Translations under genes and position numbers: made by a program
DNA from: a virus
Direction: 5' to 3' (one strand)
Virus record (IMG/VR): IMGVR_UViG_3300023174_000277
Span: 1-45,106 of that record
Length of the DNA: 45,106 nucleotides
Shown: piece after piece, positions 17,428-26,393 of the stretch
Numbering within the stretch: the stretch's first letter is position 1
Layout of the letters: every line of letters begins with the position of its first letter
The notes under the pieces: model-generated
Databases searched by the model: none
The model's input: only the letters and a program-made list of their open reading frames with translations
What the model was told of the DNA's origin: nothing

Positions 17428-18951
17428 ATGGCTGGTATCGAATTATTTGGTTTTGAGATTAAGAAGAAACAAGAGAAAGAAATCGGGAGTGTGGTAACAC
17501 CCACTCCCGATGATGGCTCAACTGTTGTATCATCTGCAGCATCTGCTTCATATTATGGTATTGTAGTAGACCTTGAAGGCGTTGTTAAAAATGAAAATGA
17601 TTTAATCAAACGCTATCGAGAAGTTGCTCAATATCCTGATTGTGATTCAGCAATTGAAGATATAATTAATGAAGCAGTTGTAGTAGATGATACTACATCA
17701 CCTATTAAAATTAAGCTTGATGAGCTAAATGTTTCTGAACCTATAAAGAAAAAAATTCGTGATGAATTTAAAGAAATATTAAAGCTTTATAAGTTCGATA
17801 TGAAAGGCCATGAAATTTTTAGGTCATGGTATGTTGATGGTAGAATATATTACCATATTCTACTTGATGAATCACGCCCAAAAGATGGTATAAAAGAATT
17901 ACGTTATATTGATCCACGTAAAATTCGTAAGATCAAAAACATTAAAAAGAAGAAAAACGAAAAGGGTGTTGAAGTAGTTGAAAATGTAGAACAATATTAC
18001 CTATATAATGATAAAGGCATTAATGAAAATGCTAATTCCGGTGTTAAAATGTCTTTAGATTCTATTATCTATTGTGGTTCTGGTTTAGTTGATGCAAATA
18101 CAAATATGATGTTAAGTTATTTGCACAAAGCAATTAAGCCAGTTAATCAACTTAAAATGATAGAAGATTCATTGGTAATTTATCGCATTTCTAGAGCACC
18201 TGAACGTAGAATTTTCTATATTGATGTCGGTAATTTGCCAAAAGTTAAAGCCGAGCAGTATGTTAATGATATCATGAACAAGTATAGAAATAAAATTGTT
18301 TATGATGCTGCTACTGGTGAGATTCGTGATAATCGTAAACATATGTCAATGCTTGAAGATTTTTGGATGCCCCGTAGAGAAGGTGGTAAGGGCACAGAAA
18401 TTACAACATTGAATGGCGGTCAAAACTTAGGTGATATTAAAGATATTGAATATTTTCAAACTAAACTTTATCAATCACTTAATGTTCCAATCACTAGACT
18501 ACAACCACAACAAGGGTTTACACTAGGTAGATCTGTTGAAATTAGTCGTGATGAAATTAAGTTTAATAAGTTTATTAATAGACTTCGTAAAAAGTTTTCA
18601 ACAATATTTTTTGAAGCCCTTCGCGTACAATTAATTGCAAAGGGAATTATCAGAGCTGATGAATGGGATGAAATTTCTGAAAACATTGAATTCGATTATC
18701 AAGAAGATAATCATTTCAGTGAATTAAAGAATAATGAAATTTTACAGCAAAGAATTAATGCATTGCAATTAATTGAACCATATGTTGGCAAATATTATTC
18801 AATGGATTGGGTACGCAAGAATGTATTAATTCAAACTGAAGATGAAATGAAAGAAATTGATAAGCAAATAGAACAAGAAAAAGAAATAATGATACAGCAT
18901 GCCCAAAATCAAGCAGAATTACAAGCTATTCAACAAGGAGAACAAGAATGA
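17428..18951 (+). CDS. 20: Portal protein gp20
   Basis: 507 aa (T4 524). Hallmarks: 'YREVAQYPDCDSAIEDIINEAVV' (about 62-84), 'RYIDPRKIRKIKNI' and 'APERRIFYIDVGNLPKVKAEQYV', then 'NKIVYDAATGEIRDNRKHMSMLEDFW' and 'TTLNGGQNLGDI', among the most conserved stretches of T4-like portals. The dodecamer at the head vertex nucleates assembly and is the DNA channel for gp17. The C-terminus is Gln/Glu-rich. The stop overlaps the next gene (ATGA). Confidence 0.96.
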   Translation: MAGIELFGFEIKKKQEKEIGSVVTPTPDDGSTVVSSAASASYYGIVVDLEGVVKNENDLIKRYREVAQYPDCDSAIEDIINEAVVVDDTTSPIKIKLDELNVSEPIKKKIRDEFKEILKLYKFDMKGHEIFRSWYVDGRIYYHILLDESRPKDGIKELRYIDPRKIRKIKNIKKKKNEKGVEVVENVEQYYLYNDKGINENANSGVKMSLDSIIYCGSGLVDANTNMMLSYLHKAIKPVNQLKMIEDSLVIYRISRAPERRIFYIDVGNLPKVKAEQYVNDIMNKYRNKIVYDAATGEIRDNRKHMSMLEDFWMPRREGGKGTEITTLNGGQNLGDIKDIEYFQTKLYQSLNVPITRLQPQQGFTLGRSVEISRDEIKFNKFINRLRKKFSTIFFEALRVQLIAKGIIRADEWDEISENIEFDYQEDNHFSELKNNEILQQRINALQLIEPYVGKYYSMDWVRKNVLIQTEDEMKEIDKQIEQEKEIMIQHAQNQAELQAIQQGEQE

Positions 18952-19484
18952 GTGAAGGCGTAAGAAATTTAATTGATGCTATTATTAATGGCGATTCAAT
19001 TCAAATTGATCAATCATTTAATCATGAAATGGCAGAACGTATTTCAACTCGTTTAGATTCAATGCGTGTTGAAGTAGCTAAGAATATGTTTAATGAACAA
19101 GTTGAAGAACTAGAAGAAGAACTAGAAGAAGAACTAGACGAAGAGCAACTTGATAAAATGATCAATGAAGTTTTATCAAAGGATGCTACTGCTGGTGAAT
19201 GGATTGATGATTTTGTTCATTCAAAGGATCCAAAGTTTGCTGGTAAGTCAAAAGAAAAGCGTAAGCAAATGGCTCTAGCTGCATATTATGCTAAGCAACG
19301 TAATGAATCAGTTGAAGATCTAGATGAAGAGCAACTAGATGAGCTATCAAAGGATACATTAAAGAGTTATATTGATAAAGCTGCTACTCGTTTAGTTAGC
19401 GGTGACAAGTATAAGGGTATGGATAGATATAATAGAGTTGATGGTATTAAAAAAGCAACTTCTAAGCTTGTTAAACAAAAATAA
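18948..19484 (+). CDS. Putative prohead core protein (gp67/68 position)
   Basis: 178 aa, acidic and helical, with a Glu-rich stretch built on 'EELEEELEEELDEEQLD' (about 51-67) and a second 'LDEEQLDE' at about 124-131. The central 'IDDFVHSKDPKFAGKSKEKR' and 'QMALAAYYAKQ' motif occurs in many myovirus virion proteins. Position between portal and prohead protease is where T4 has core genes 67 and 68. Likely an internal scaffold component cleaved during maturation; the assignment rests on place and composition. Confidence 0.65.
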   Translation: MSEGVRNLIDAIINGDSIQIDQSFNHEMAERISTRLDSMRVEVAKNMFNEQVEELEEELEEELDEEQLDKMINEVLSKDATAGEWIDDFVHSKDPKFAGKSKEKRKQMALAAYYAKQRNESVEDLDEEQLDELSKDTLKSYIDKAATRLVSGDKYKGMDRYNRVDGIKKATSKLVKQK

Positions 19485-19510
19485 GTAGAACTAAATTAAC
19501 AAAGTAATAT

Positions 19511-20068
19511 ATGTACTTTAAACAGTTTTCTCAAAAGTTATCTGAAGATTTATTGGGTGATGTAATCATTGCCCAATCATATGCTTATGGACATCTCATA
19601 GAGAAAACTATTGATGGTGTAATCTTAGTAGACCATATTAAATCTGAATTTAATAGTTTAGAAGAAGCTAGAAATTTCATTAAGCAAGAATATTATATTA
19701 ATACTCTTGAAGAAGAAATTGCAAAAGAAATATATGAAGAAATTTCTGATACTAAAATAGCAGATATTATTAAAGAACATCATAATGTTAAAGTAACTGA
19801 TACTTTAATTGAATCATATAAAGAATTAGCTTCTTCTAAACAATTTACACTTGATCCTGTGGCTCAAATGATTCGGAACTTAAATTCATTTGATAAGATT
19901 ATTGAAAATAAGATTGATTATATCTTAAACGATGGAACTATAGTTGCAATTAATAAAGATACTCAAACTATTATAAATAATCTGTTACGTGATGAAAAAG
20001 CTATAGTTGATTACATGAAGGAAAGTAAAGATAATTTCTTATCTGTAATCGAACAAATAAAGGAATAA
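19511..20068 (+). CDS. Hypothetical protein in prohead block
   Basis: 185 aa, helical and Glu/Lys/Ile-rich, with no membrane segment. It begins 'MYFKQFSQKLSEDLLGDV', and an N-terminal 'F-x-x-F-x-x-x-L' peptide like this is reminiscent of leader segments in head-core proteins of related phages. It lies between the putative core protein and a small gene ahead of gp21, so a second core protein (gp68-like role) is possible. No family recognised. Confidence 0.55.
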   Translation: MYFKQFSQKLSEDLLGDVIIAQSYAYGHLIEKTIDGVILVDHIKSEFNSLEEARNFIKQEYYINTLEEEIAKEIYEEISDTKIADIIKEHHNVKVTDTLIESYKELASSKQFTLDPVAQMIRNLNSFDKIIENKIDYILNDGTIVAINKDTQTIINNLLRDEKAIVDYMKESKDNFLSVIEQIKE

Positions 20069-20070
20069 AC

Positions 20071-20496
20071 ATGGCAGTCGAAAAGTATATTCTAAAGAAT
20101 ACATTGCAAGAATCTGTTGTAAAGGTTGTAGGAAAATCAGGTTCAGCAACAATTTCTTTAAATTCAGATTTAATAGCCGATAAACAATTTATTTCTGGCG
20201 ACACACAGACAGTAAATATTGTATGTGTAAATTGGTCTGGTTTGCCAAATTCTACAATTACTATTAAAAGAAATAATAAACTAATTCTACCAATTTCAGC
20301 AGATCAAGCCGAAGTTATGGATCTTTCTGGTGAAGGTTATGTTGATAGTGTTGAAAACACATCAGATATCGTAGTAGAAATGGGATCAGTTGATGCTGCT
20401 GTATATTTAACTTTACGTAAAGTTTCTGGTTATACTTCATCAGTTGAAAATGCTCAGTTTGGAGCACACGATAACCCAGATTTAGTAGGATCATAA
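20071..20496 (+). CDS. Hypothetical small virion protein (beta-rich)
   Basis: 141 aa, starts 2 nt after the previous stop and overlaps the gp21 start. Composition (alternating Val/Ile/Thr, few charged helices) suggests a beta-sandwich: 'SGSATISLNSDL', 'TQTVNIVCVNWSGLPNSTITIKR', 'SDIVVEMGSVDAAVYLTLRK'. Embedded in the capsid operon, so capsid decoration or head-related function is plausible. No precise homologue recalled. Confidence 0.55.
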   Translation: MAVEKYILKNTLQESVVKVVGKSGSATISLNSDLIADKQFISGDTQTVNIVCVNWSGLPNSTITIKRNNKLILPISADQAEVMDLSGEGYVDSVENTSDIVVEMGSVDAAVYLTLRKVSGYTSSVENAQFGAHDNPDLVGS

Positions 20497-21149
20497 TGAA
20501 ACTAATTAGAGAAGTCTACGAAACAGTTAATCTTGTTACTGAGTCAAAACTCGGTAAGGGAAAACAACATTTTATTGAAGGTGTTTTCCTTCAATCAGAA
20601 CTAAAAAATAGAAATGGCCGAGTATATCCAGAATCAGTAATGGATAGAGAAGTTGCTCGTTATCAAAAAGAATATATTGATAAAAATCGAGCTTATGGCG
20701 AACTTGGTCATCCAGATACACCGTCTATTAATTTAGAACGCGTATCACATATAGTAACATCTTTAAATAAAGATGGTACAAATTATATTGGTAAGGCAAA
20801 GCTTTTAGATACACCAATGGGTAAAATTGCAATTGGTTTACTTGAAGGTGGTGCTAATTTAGGAGTTTCAAGTAGAGCACTTGGTTCATTGAAAATGAAT
20901 AAAGAAGGTGTTCAAGTAGTACAAGATGACTTTATGTTATCTACTGCTGCTGACATTGTTGCTGATCCATCTGCTCCTGATGCTTTTGTGAGAGGCATTA
21001 TGGAATCTAAAGAGTGGGTTATGGTTGATGGAAAATTTGTGGAAAAGAATCTAGAAGAAGCACAACGAATTATTAAAAAGACGTCAATGCATCATCTAGA
21101 AGAACAAAAACTTAAGTTATTTAATGATTTTCTACAGAAAATCCGTTAA
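20496..21149 (+). CDS. 21: Prohead maturation protease gp21
   Basis: 217 aa (T4 212). Herpesvirus-protease fold with catalytic His72 in 'YGELGHPDTPSINLERVSH' and the nucleophile Ser in 'LGVSSRALG' (Ser125/126). 'KNRNGRVYPESVMDREVARY' is the conserved substrate-channel segment. It cleaves scaffold and capsid proteins during head maturation and then itself. Gene order gp20-core-gp21-gp22-gp23 is as in T4. Confidence 0.95.
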   Translation: MKLIREVYETVNLVTESKLGKGKQHFIEGVFLQSELKNRNGRVYPESVMDREVARYQKEYIDKNRAYGELGHPDTPSINLERVSHIVTSLNKDGTNYIGKAKLLDTPMGKIAIGLLEGGANLGVSSRALGSLKMNKEGVQVVQDDFMLSTAADIVADPSAPDAFVRGIMESKEWVMVDGKFVEKNLEEAQRIIKKTSMHHLEEQKLKLFNDFLQKIR

Positions 21150-21150
21150 G

Positions 21151-21158
21151 TATAAATA
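21151..21158 (+). promoter_or_regulatory. T4-type late promoter (TATAAATA) for scaffold and capsid genes
   Basis: Exact octamer starting 2 nt after the gp21 stop, 48 nt before the gp22 ATG. It gives separate, presumably strong, expression of gp22 and gp23. Confidence 0.8.
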
Positions 21159-21206
21159 ATACATAACCAATATCTTATGAAAAGATATTAAAATAGGAGA
21201 TTAATA

Positions 21207-22190
21207 ATGAGTATCGAACAAAAGATCGCCGAGATGCTTGCTGAGTCAAAAGCTGCTGCACAGTTTGAAGAAGAAAATCTAGATGAAGAAGTTGAAGGTC
21301 TAGATGAAGAATCTGATATGAAAGATCCTTCTGATGGCTGTGAAGAGAATCCAGATTCTAAGCGCAATAATGTTGATAAGCAAGAAATTGGCGGCAAGTC
21401 AAAGGTAGCCAATGTTGTTACTAAGGGTGCATCAACACCTGAAGAATCACATTTAGAAGGCATGAAGAGCGTTAAAGAAGATGTTGAAGCTCTTGTCAAT
21501 GGCGAAGATCTTTCAGAAGAATTTAAACAAAAGGCTGCTACAATTTTTGAAGCAGCTGTTGTAACACGAGTCAAGCAAGAAGTTGCTCGTCTTGAAGAAG
21601 AATTCCAAGCGCAGTTAGATGAAGCTGTTGCTGAAGAATATGAGGGTTTGGTTGAAAAAGTTGATGGATATCTCAATTATATTGTTGAGTCGTGGATAGC
21701 ACAAAATGAAATTGCCCTTGAGCGTGGTATGAAGTCTGAAATCCTTGAGAATTTTGTTTCAGGTCTTAAGTCATTATTCCAGGAAAATTATATTGATGTT
21801 CCTGAAGAAAAGTATGACTTAATTGGTGACATGGAACAAACTATTATTGATTTGCAAGATAAACTTAATGAACAACTTGAAGCCAATGTAGAGATGTTTA
21901 ACATTATCTCTGAATCTAAGCGTATTGAAATTATCAAAGATGCTTGTGATGGCTTAACCGATACTGAAGTTGAGAAGTTTACTGCACTAGCTGAAGAATT
22001 ATCATATGAAGATAGTGATTCTTTTGCTACTAAGGTTCAGACAATCCGTGAAAATTATTTCACAAACAAGGTGTCAAATAATGTAATCGTTGAATCTATT
22101 GTTACAGATGAACCAGTTACATTAAATGAAGAAGTATATGTAGAACCAAAAATGAGAAGCTATTTAAGCGCACTCAACACTTTAAAGTAA
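21207..22190 (+). CDS. 22: Prohead scaffold protein gp22
   Basis: 327 aa (T4 269), acidic and almost wholly helical. Starts 'MSIEQKIAEMLAESKAAAQF'; 'SWIAQNEIALERGMKSEILENFVSGLKSLFQENYIDVPEEKYD' spans the most conserved part of T4-like scaffolds. The extra acidic N-terminal part (25-90) has short Glu/Asp runs likely cut by gp21. It forms the core inside which gp23 assembles. Confidence 0.93.
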   Translation: MSIEQKIAEMLAESKAAAQFEEENLDEEVEGLDEESDMKDPSDGCEENPDSKRNNVDKQEIGGKSKVANVVTKGASTPEESHLEGMKSVKEDVEALVNGEDLSEEFKQKAATIFEAAVVTRVKQEVARLEEEFQAQLDEAVAEEYEGLVEKVDGYLNYIVESWIAQNEIALERGMKSEILENFVSGLKSLFQENYIDVPEEKYDLIGDMEQTIIDLQDKLNEQLEANVEMFNIISESKRIEIIKDACDGLTDTEVEKFTALAEELSYEDSDSFATKVQTIRENYFTNKVSNNVIVESIVTDEPVTLNEEVYVEPKMRSYLSALNTLK

Positions 22191-22203
22191 GAGGAAAAAT
22201 TAA

Positions 22204-23508
22204 ATGTCACGTCAAGACTTAATCAAAAAGTGGGCTCCAATTCTAGAGCACACATCACTACCAGAAATCAAGGATAACTACCGTAAGGAAGTTACCGCTG
22301 TTCTTCTAGAAAACCAAGAACGCGAAATGGCTAAGCAACAAGAAGCACTATTTGAAACTGCTCCAGCTAATGCTGGCGGTACAGGTATTGCTCTAGGTGG
22401 TGCTGGTGCTTCAACTGGTACTGTTTCAGGTTTCGATCCAGTTCTAATCAGCCTAGTTCGTCGCGCTATGCCACAAATGATCGCTTATGACGTTTGCGGT
22501 GTTCAGCCAATGACCCAACCAACTGGTCTAATCTTCGCAATGAAGAGCAAGTACACATCACAAAATGGTACAGAAGCTCTATTCAACGAAGCTGATTCAG
22601 ACTTTGCTGGTACAGGCACCCACGCTGGTTCAAACCCAGTTGATGGTACATACACAACTGGTACTGGTCTAACCACATCAGCAGCTGAAGCCCTAGGCCA
22701 AGGCGGTGTTGGTGACGGTAGCTTTGCCCAGATGGCTTTCTCAATCGAGCGTAAGTCAGTTACAGCACAAACCCGTGCTCTAAAGGCTGAATACTCAGTT
22801 GAACTAGCACAAGATCTAAAGGCTGTTCATGGTCTAGATGCTGAATCAGAATTAAGCAACATCCTTTCAACAGAAATCCTAGCTGAAATCAACCGCGAAG
22901 TTATCCGCACTATCTACAAGACCGCTAAGGTCGGTGCTCAAGTCGGTACTGCTACAGCTGGTGTATTTGATCTAGACGTTGATTCAAACGGTCGTTGGTC
23001 AGTTGAAAAGTTCAAGGGCTTACTATTCCAAATCGAACGCGAAGCTAACGCAATTGCTCAGCAAACACGTCGTGGTCGTGGTAACTTCATCATCTGTTCA
23101 TCAGACGTTGCTTCAGCTCTAGCAATGGCCGGTGTTCTAGATTACGCACCAGCGCTTTCAACTGGTCTAAATGTTGATGAAGCTTCAACCACATTCGCTG
23201 GTGTTCTAAATGGTAAGTATCGTGTCTTCGTTGACCCATACTCAGCTAACCAATCTTCAACACAGTTCTTCACTGTTGGTTATAAGGGTACTTCAGCATT
23301 TGATGCTGGTTTATTCTACTGCCCATACGTTCCACTACAAATGGTTCGTGCTATTGATCCAAATAGCTTCCAACCAAAGATTGGTTTCAAGACACGCTAC
23401 GGTATGGTCGCGAATCCATTCGTTTCACTAGATGGTGGTACTGATGATCTAACTGTTGCAAACAAGAATTACTATTATCGTAAGGTTGCAGTTCAGAACC
23501 TAATGTAG
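22204..23508 (+). CDS. 23: Major capsid protein gp23
   Basis: 434 aa (T4 521). Contains 'VLLENQEREMAKQQEALFE' then 'PVLISLVRRAMPQMIAYDVCGVQPM', 'AFSIERKSVTAQTRALKAEYSVELAQDLKAVHGLDAE', 'RGRGNFIICSSDVASALAMAG' and 'VYKG..AFDAGLFYCPYVPLQM'-type segments, all signatures of T4 gp23; the shorter length lacks the T4 insertion domain. The gp21 cleavage site is probably near residue 55-65. Codon use is strongly biased (CTA, TCA, AAG, GTT, AAC). Followed by a strong terminator. Confidence 0.97.
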   Translation: MSRQDLIKKWAPILEHTSLPEIKDNYRKEVTAVLLENQEREMAKQQEALFETAPANAGGTGIALGGAGASTGTVSGFDPVLISLVRRAMPQMIAYDVCGVQPMTQPTGLIFAMKSKYTSQNGTEALFNEADSDFAGTGTHAGSNPVDGTYTTGTGLTTSAAEALGQGGVGDGSFAQMAFSIERKSVTAQTRALKAEYSVELAQDLKAVHGLDAESELSNILSTEILAEINREVIRTIYKTAKVGAQVGTATAGVFDLDVDSNGRWSVEKFKGLLFQIEREANAIAQQTRRGRGNFIICSSDVASALAMAGVLDYAPALSTGLNVDEASTTFAGVLNGKYRVFVDPYSANQSSTQFFTVGYKGTSAFDAGLFYCPYVPLQMVRAIDPNSFQPKIGFKTRYGMVANPFVSLDGGTDDLTVANKNYYYRKVAVQNLM

Positions 23509-23541
23509 TAAAATCAATAAGTTATAGAAGTTTATAACTAG

Positions 23542-23570
23542 GAAAGGGAGCTTCGGCTCCCTTTCTTTTT
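23542..23570 (+). terminator. Strong intrinsic terminator after capsid gene
   Basis: Perfect 10-bp stem GAAAGGGAGC / GCTCCCTTTC with a TTCG tetraloop, followed by TTTTT. It lies between gp23 and the convergent endonuclease gene and, being nearly symmetric (A-run before, T-run after), may stop transcription from both sides. Confidence 0.92.
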
Positions 23571-25290
23571 AACTGAATTTATAATTACCGCAGTCCCAAA
23601 TTAAATCATATTTGTTATCAAACATATTTTCTTTTGCGGTTTTAGTATCATCATAATTAAACATTGTCATAAGTTTCTGCTTTGTATATGATAAACGATG
23701 TTTAACGTCTGAAGTACCTTGTTTAAAGCCCCACCAAGTAGGACCTAGCACTTCTCGGTTAATAAAAAAGTTACTATAACTAACATCAGCTCCAGCAAGA
23801 CGTCGATCGGCATAACTAACCAAATTAGTACGATCTACTTTTGATAGTAATTTACTTAAACCACCAATAATTTGAGTATTTAGCCTGCAAGCATATCTAT
23901 GAATTTCAGTTTCAATTGGATTAAATCTAGATTTACCAATACTCATAACTGATACTAATTCATTGTCATAAAATAATCCAATATGTCTTGATGATCCAAC
24001 AAAACCTGACAAGTGATTTTCTTCAAGAAATGATCTTGCTAATGCTACATCAATATCGATAACTTTACATTTTCTTGCGTAATATCTATAGTCGTATAAA
24101 CCTAATTTTGATTTAATAATAGACTTCCAGATATTTTGTTTTACTTGATCATCCCATTCATACTCAAAGATATGTAGTAATTGAATACCTTTACTTTCAG
24201 CAAGATTAGTTTTATCAACATGATAATATTTGTCTTTACCCCCAGTGAATTCTGAATGATAATATAAACCATTAAATTCAATAGCTAAATTAGATTCTGG
24301 TATAAGAATATCAAGTTCTTTACCTTCTAGTATAGTTCTATCTTTTAATTTAAATTTAATGCCTAATGAATTAATAAAATTAATAAGTTCTTTTTCTTTA
24401 TATGATGAACCATGTGAATGATTTAAATACTCATTAGCCATATCACAAGCTCTAAATAATGCGTTTAACCATGATTGTGAAATACCAATATGGTCAGCAA
24501 TTTCTTTTCTAAAGGTTAAACCCAAACTATCGATATAAGTTTTAAACTGTTCTGGGTGATTTAATAGTATATCTTTAAATTCATCATCTATGTTAGATGT
24601 TTTTAGTAATCGATTAATGCGTGATAATCTAGCAATTTCTGGATTTTTCATACTATTTTTTGAAGATAAAACTAGTCTACCTTCAGATGTTTTTGACCAA
24701 GAATCTACACCATATTTCTGAATATTGGCTCGTTTAATCTTTTCAACATCTTGAAATGTATTGGTATATTTACCATTACTATTTTTTAATATAGTTTCAG
24801 TGCGCTTTTTAAGATATTCCTCGGTTTTTGAGTAATGATCAACACCATATTTTTCATTATATGTTTTTGTAATTTTTTGTTTGAAATCAATCTTTTTTTG
24901 ATCATCCCATTTTTGGGATAAAACTTTCTTACCTTCAGTTGATTTAGCCCATGAATCAGTACCATATCGATCAATCATAGTTTGTTTACGACGATCTAGT
25001 ACTGATTTTGATTTTTGCATACAAGCTCTAGAGCAAAATTCTAACCATCCACCAAATGGAGTTGAATGGATTAAATTTATTTTTCTTTTACCTTGAAATT
25101 CTAAATCTGAACCACATTCACACTTTGGCATATATCCAAGAATAACTGCTGCAGCTTTTTGATTTAAAGGTAAGTATACATACTCTGGATAATCAAGCAA
25201 ATCTTGCTTTAAACCGGTATCATAAATAGTAGTACCCCAAGTATTTTTATTTTTAACTTTATAATCAATTAATCGATCGCGTAGTGACAT
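23569..25290 (-). CDS. Large Vsr/EDxHD-like homing endonuclease with GNAT/Mom-like C-terminus
   Basis: 573 aa, the only minus-strand gene here. The N-terminal part has a Cys cluster ('CECG...CSRAC', zinc-binding) followed by three copies of a DNA-binding repeat: 'RYGTDSWAKSTEGKKV', 'KYGVDHYSKTEEYLKK', 'KYGVDSWSKTSEGRLV'. The nuclease core at about residues 295-385 carries 'KELDILIPESNLAIEFNGLY' and 'YHVDKTNLAESKGIQLLHIF', the pattern of Vsr-like EDxHD homing enzymes. The C-terminal about 170 residues ('ALARSFLEENHLSGF', 'GLFYDNELVSVMSIG') look like the acetyltransferase-like fold seen in Mom-type phage proteins. Inserted between gp23 and a tube-like gene. Confidence 0.82.
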   Translation of the reverse strand: MSLRDRLIDYKVKNKNTWGTTIYDTGLKQDLLDYPEYVYLPLNQKAAAVILGYMPKCECGSDLEFQGKRKINLIHSTPFGGWLEFCSRACMQKSKSVLDRRKQTMIDRYGTDSWAKSTEGKKVLSQKWDDQKKIDFKQKITKTYNEKYGVDHYSKTEEYLKKRTETILKNSNGKYTNTFQDVEKIKRANIQKYGVDSWSKTSEGRLVLSSKNSMKNPEIARLSRINRLLKTSNIDDEFKDILLNHPEQFKTYIDSLGLTFRKEIADHIGISQSWLNALFRACDMANEYLNHSHGSSYKEKELINFINSLGIKFKLKDRTILEGKELDILIPESNLAIEFNGLYYHSEFTGGKDKYYHVDKTNLAESKGIQLLHIFEYEWDDQVKQNIWKSIIKSKLGLYDYRYYARKCKVIDIDVALARSFLEENHLSGFVGSSRHIGLFYDNELVSVMSIGKSRFNPIETEIHRYACRLNTQIIGGLSKLLSKVDRTNLVSYADRRLAGADVSYSNFFINREVLGPTWWGFKQGTSDVKHRLSYTKQKLMTMFNYDDTKTAKENMFDNKYDLIWDCGNYKFS

Positions 25291-25356
25291 TGGATTTAAG
25301 ATTTAATATGGGATATAACTATATATCATATTAAATTATTCTGATAATAACTGTAT

Positions 25357-25364
25357 TATAAATA
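25357..25364 (+). promoter_or_regulatory. T4-type late promoter (TATAAATA)
   Basis: Exact octamer 26 nt before the ATG at 25391. It also marks the boundary with the reverse-strand endonuclease, whose 5' end is at 25290. Confidence 0.75.
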
Positions 25365-25390
25365 AAATATATCATATCATAGTTACATTT

Positions 25391-25924
25391 ATGGCCACTA
25401 TTTCTTGCCCATTTCCAAGTAATATTAATCCTTTATCACCAAATGGATTTATGTTTAATATTACTAAATTACCACAAGTAAGCTTTTTCTGTCAACAAGT
25501 TAATCTTCCTGGGATTATGCTTGGTGCCCCAGAATTTGGTAACCCATTTGTTACTCAACCTATTCCAGGTGAATCACTTACATATGAGTCACTTGAAGTG
25601 CAGTTTTTAATTGATGAGGATATGACAAATTATAAATCAATTTATGACTGGATTATTGCACTAGGTTTTCCACAAAACTATGGGCAATATATAAAGTTTA
25701 TCAATGAAGATCAACGCGGTTTAATTGCAGAATTAGCAAAGAACTATTCTGATGGTGTATTACAAATACTAAATAGTAATAATAATCCAATTAGAACTAT
25801 TCAATTTAAAGATATGTTTCCTATTGCGTTAAATTCAATAGTTTTAGCATCAACTAATAATGATGTTCAATATTTAGTTGGAAATGCAACATTTAAGTTT
25901 GGATACTACGATTTTTTGAGTTGA
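25391..25924 (+). CDS. Tail-tube-fold structural protein (second gp19-like)
   Basis: 177 aa. 'GFMFNITKLPQVSFFCQQVNLPGIMLG' and 'PFVTQPIPGESLTYESLEVQFLIDEDMTNYKSIYDWI' show the tube-protein plan also seen in the gp19 gene (hydrophobic strand, 'A/QLPG', then 'P-G-E/R-x-(L/F)-x-(Y/F)' and a long helix). It ends 'VGNATFKFGYYDF', again tube-like. Probably a tube-initiator or tail-terminator paralogue rather than the main tube subunit. Driven by its own late promoter and separated from the baseplate genes, which are not in this window. Exact T4 equivalent not established. Confidence 0.65.
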   Translation: MATISCPFPSNINPLSPNGFMFNITKLPQVSFFCQQVNLPGIMLGAPEFGNPFVTQPIPGESLTYESLEVQFLIDEDMTNYKSIYDWIIALGFPQNYGQYIKFINEDQRGLIAELAKNYSDGVLQILNSNNNPIRTIQFKDMFPIALNSIVLASTNNDVQYLVGNATFKFGYYDFLS

Positions 25925-25955
25925 TATATAGAATATAGTATTTTTTGAGGTTATT

Positions 25956-26393
25956 ATGAAGCTTGATGAAATCCAAAGTATGTGGGAAAATGATTGCAAT
26001 ATTGATGATAATCATCTAGGCGAAGAAGCAATCAAATCGCCAAAACTACATTCAAAGTATATTGGTATTTTAATGGGTACTAAGCTAAAGTACTCAAAGC
26101 TTAGTCATGATCTAAATACCCTAAAGCGACTAAAGTTCCGCTATTATCGGGGTGAAATGGGTCGTGATGAATTAGCTGAACTTGAATGGTCACAATATCA
26201 AGGTGTTAAGCCACTTAAAAATGAATTAGAACAACTTCTTGATGGTGATCAAGATGTAATTTCATTAAAGCTTAAATTAGAATATCTTGAAGCAATTATG
26301 TATTTGCTTGAATCAATCCTGAATCAAATTAAATCACGTGATTGGGAAATTAAAACTGCAGTTGACTGGAAAAAATTTCTTGCTGGTGTATGA
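25956..26393 (+). CDS. uvsY: Recombination mediator UvsY
   Basis: 145 aa (T4 137). N-terminal 'MKLDEIQSMWENDCNIDDNHLG' and 'LHSKYIGILMGTKLKYSKL' are conserved UvsY segments, and the rest is helical and charged. In T4 it loads UvsX recombinase onto gp32-coated single strands. Overlaps uvsW by 4 nt (ATGA), as in T4 where uvsY and uvsW are adjacent. UvsX is not in this window. Confidence 0.9.
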   Translation: MKLDEIQSMWENDCNIDDNHLGEEAIKSPKLHSKYIGILMGTKLKYSKLSHDLNTLKRLKFRYYRGEMGRDELAELEWSQYQGVKPLKNELEQLLDGDQDVISLKLKLEYLEAIMYLLESILNQIKSRDWEIKTAVDWKKFLAGV

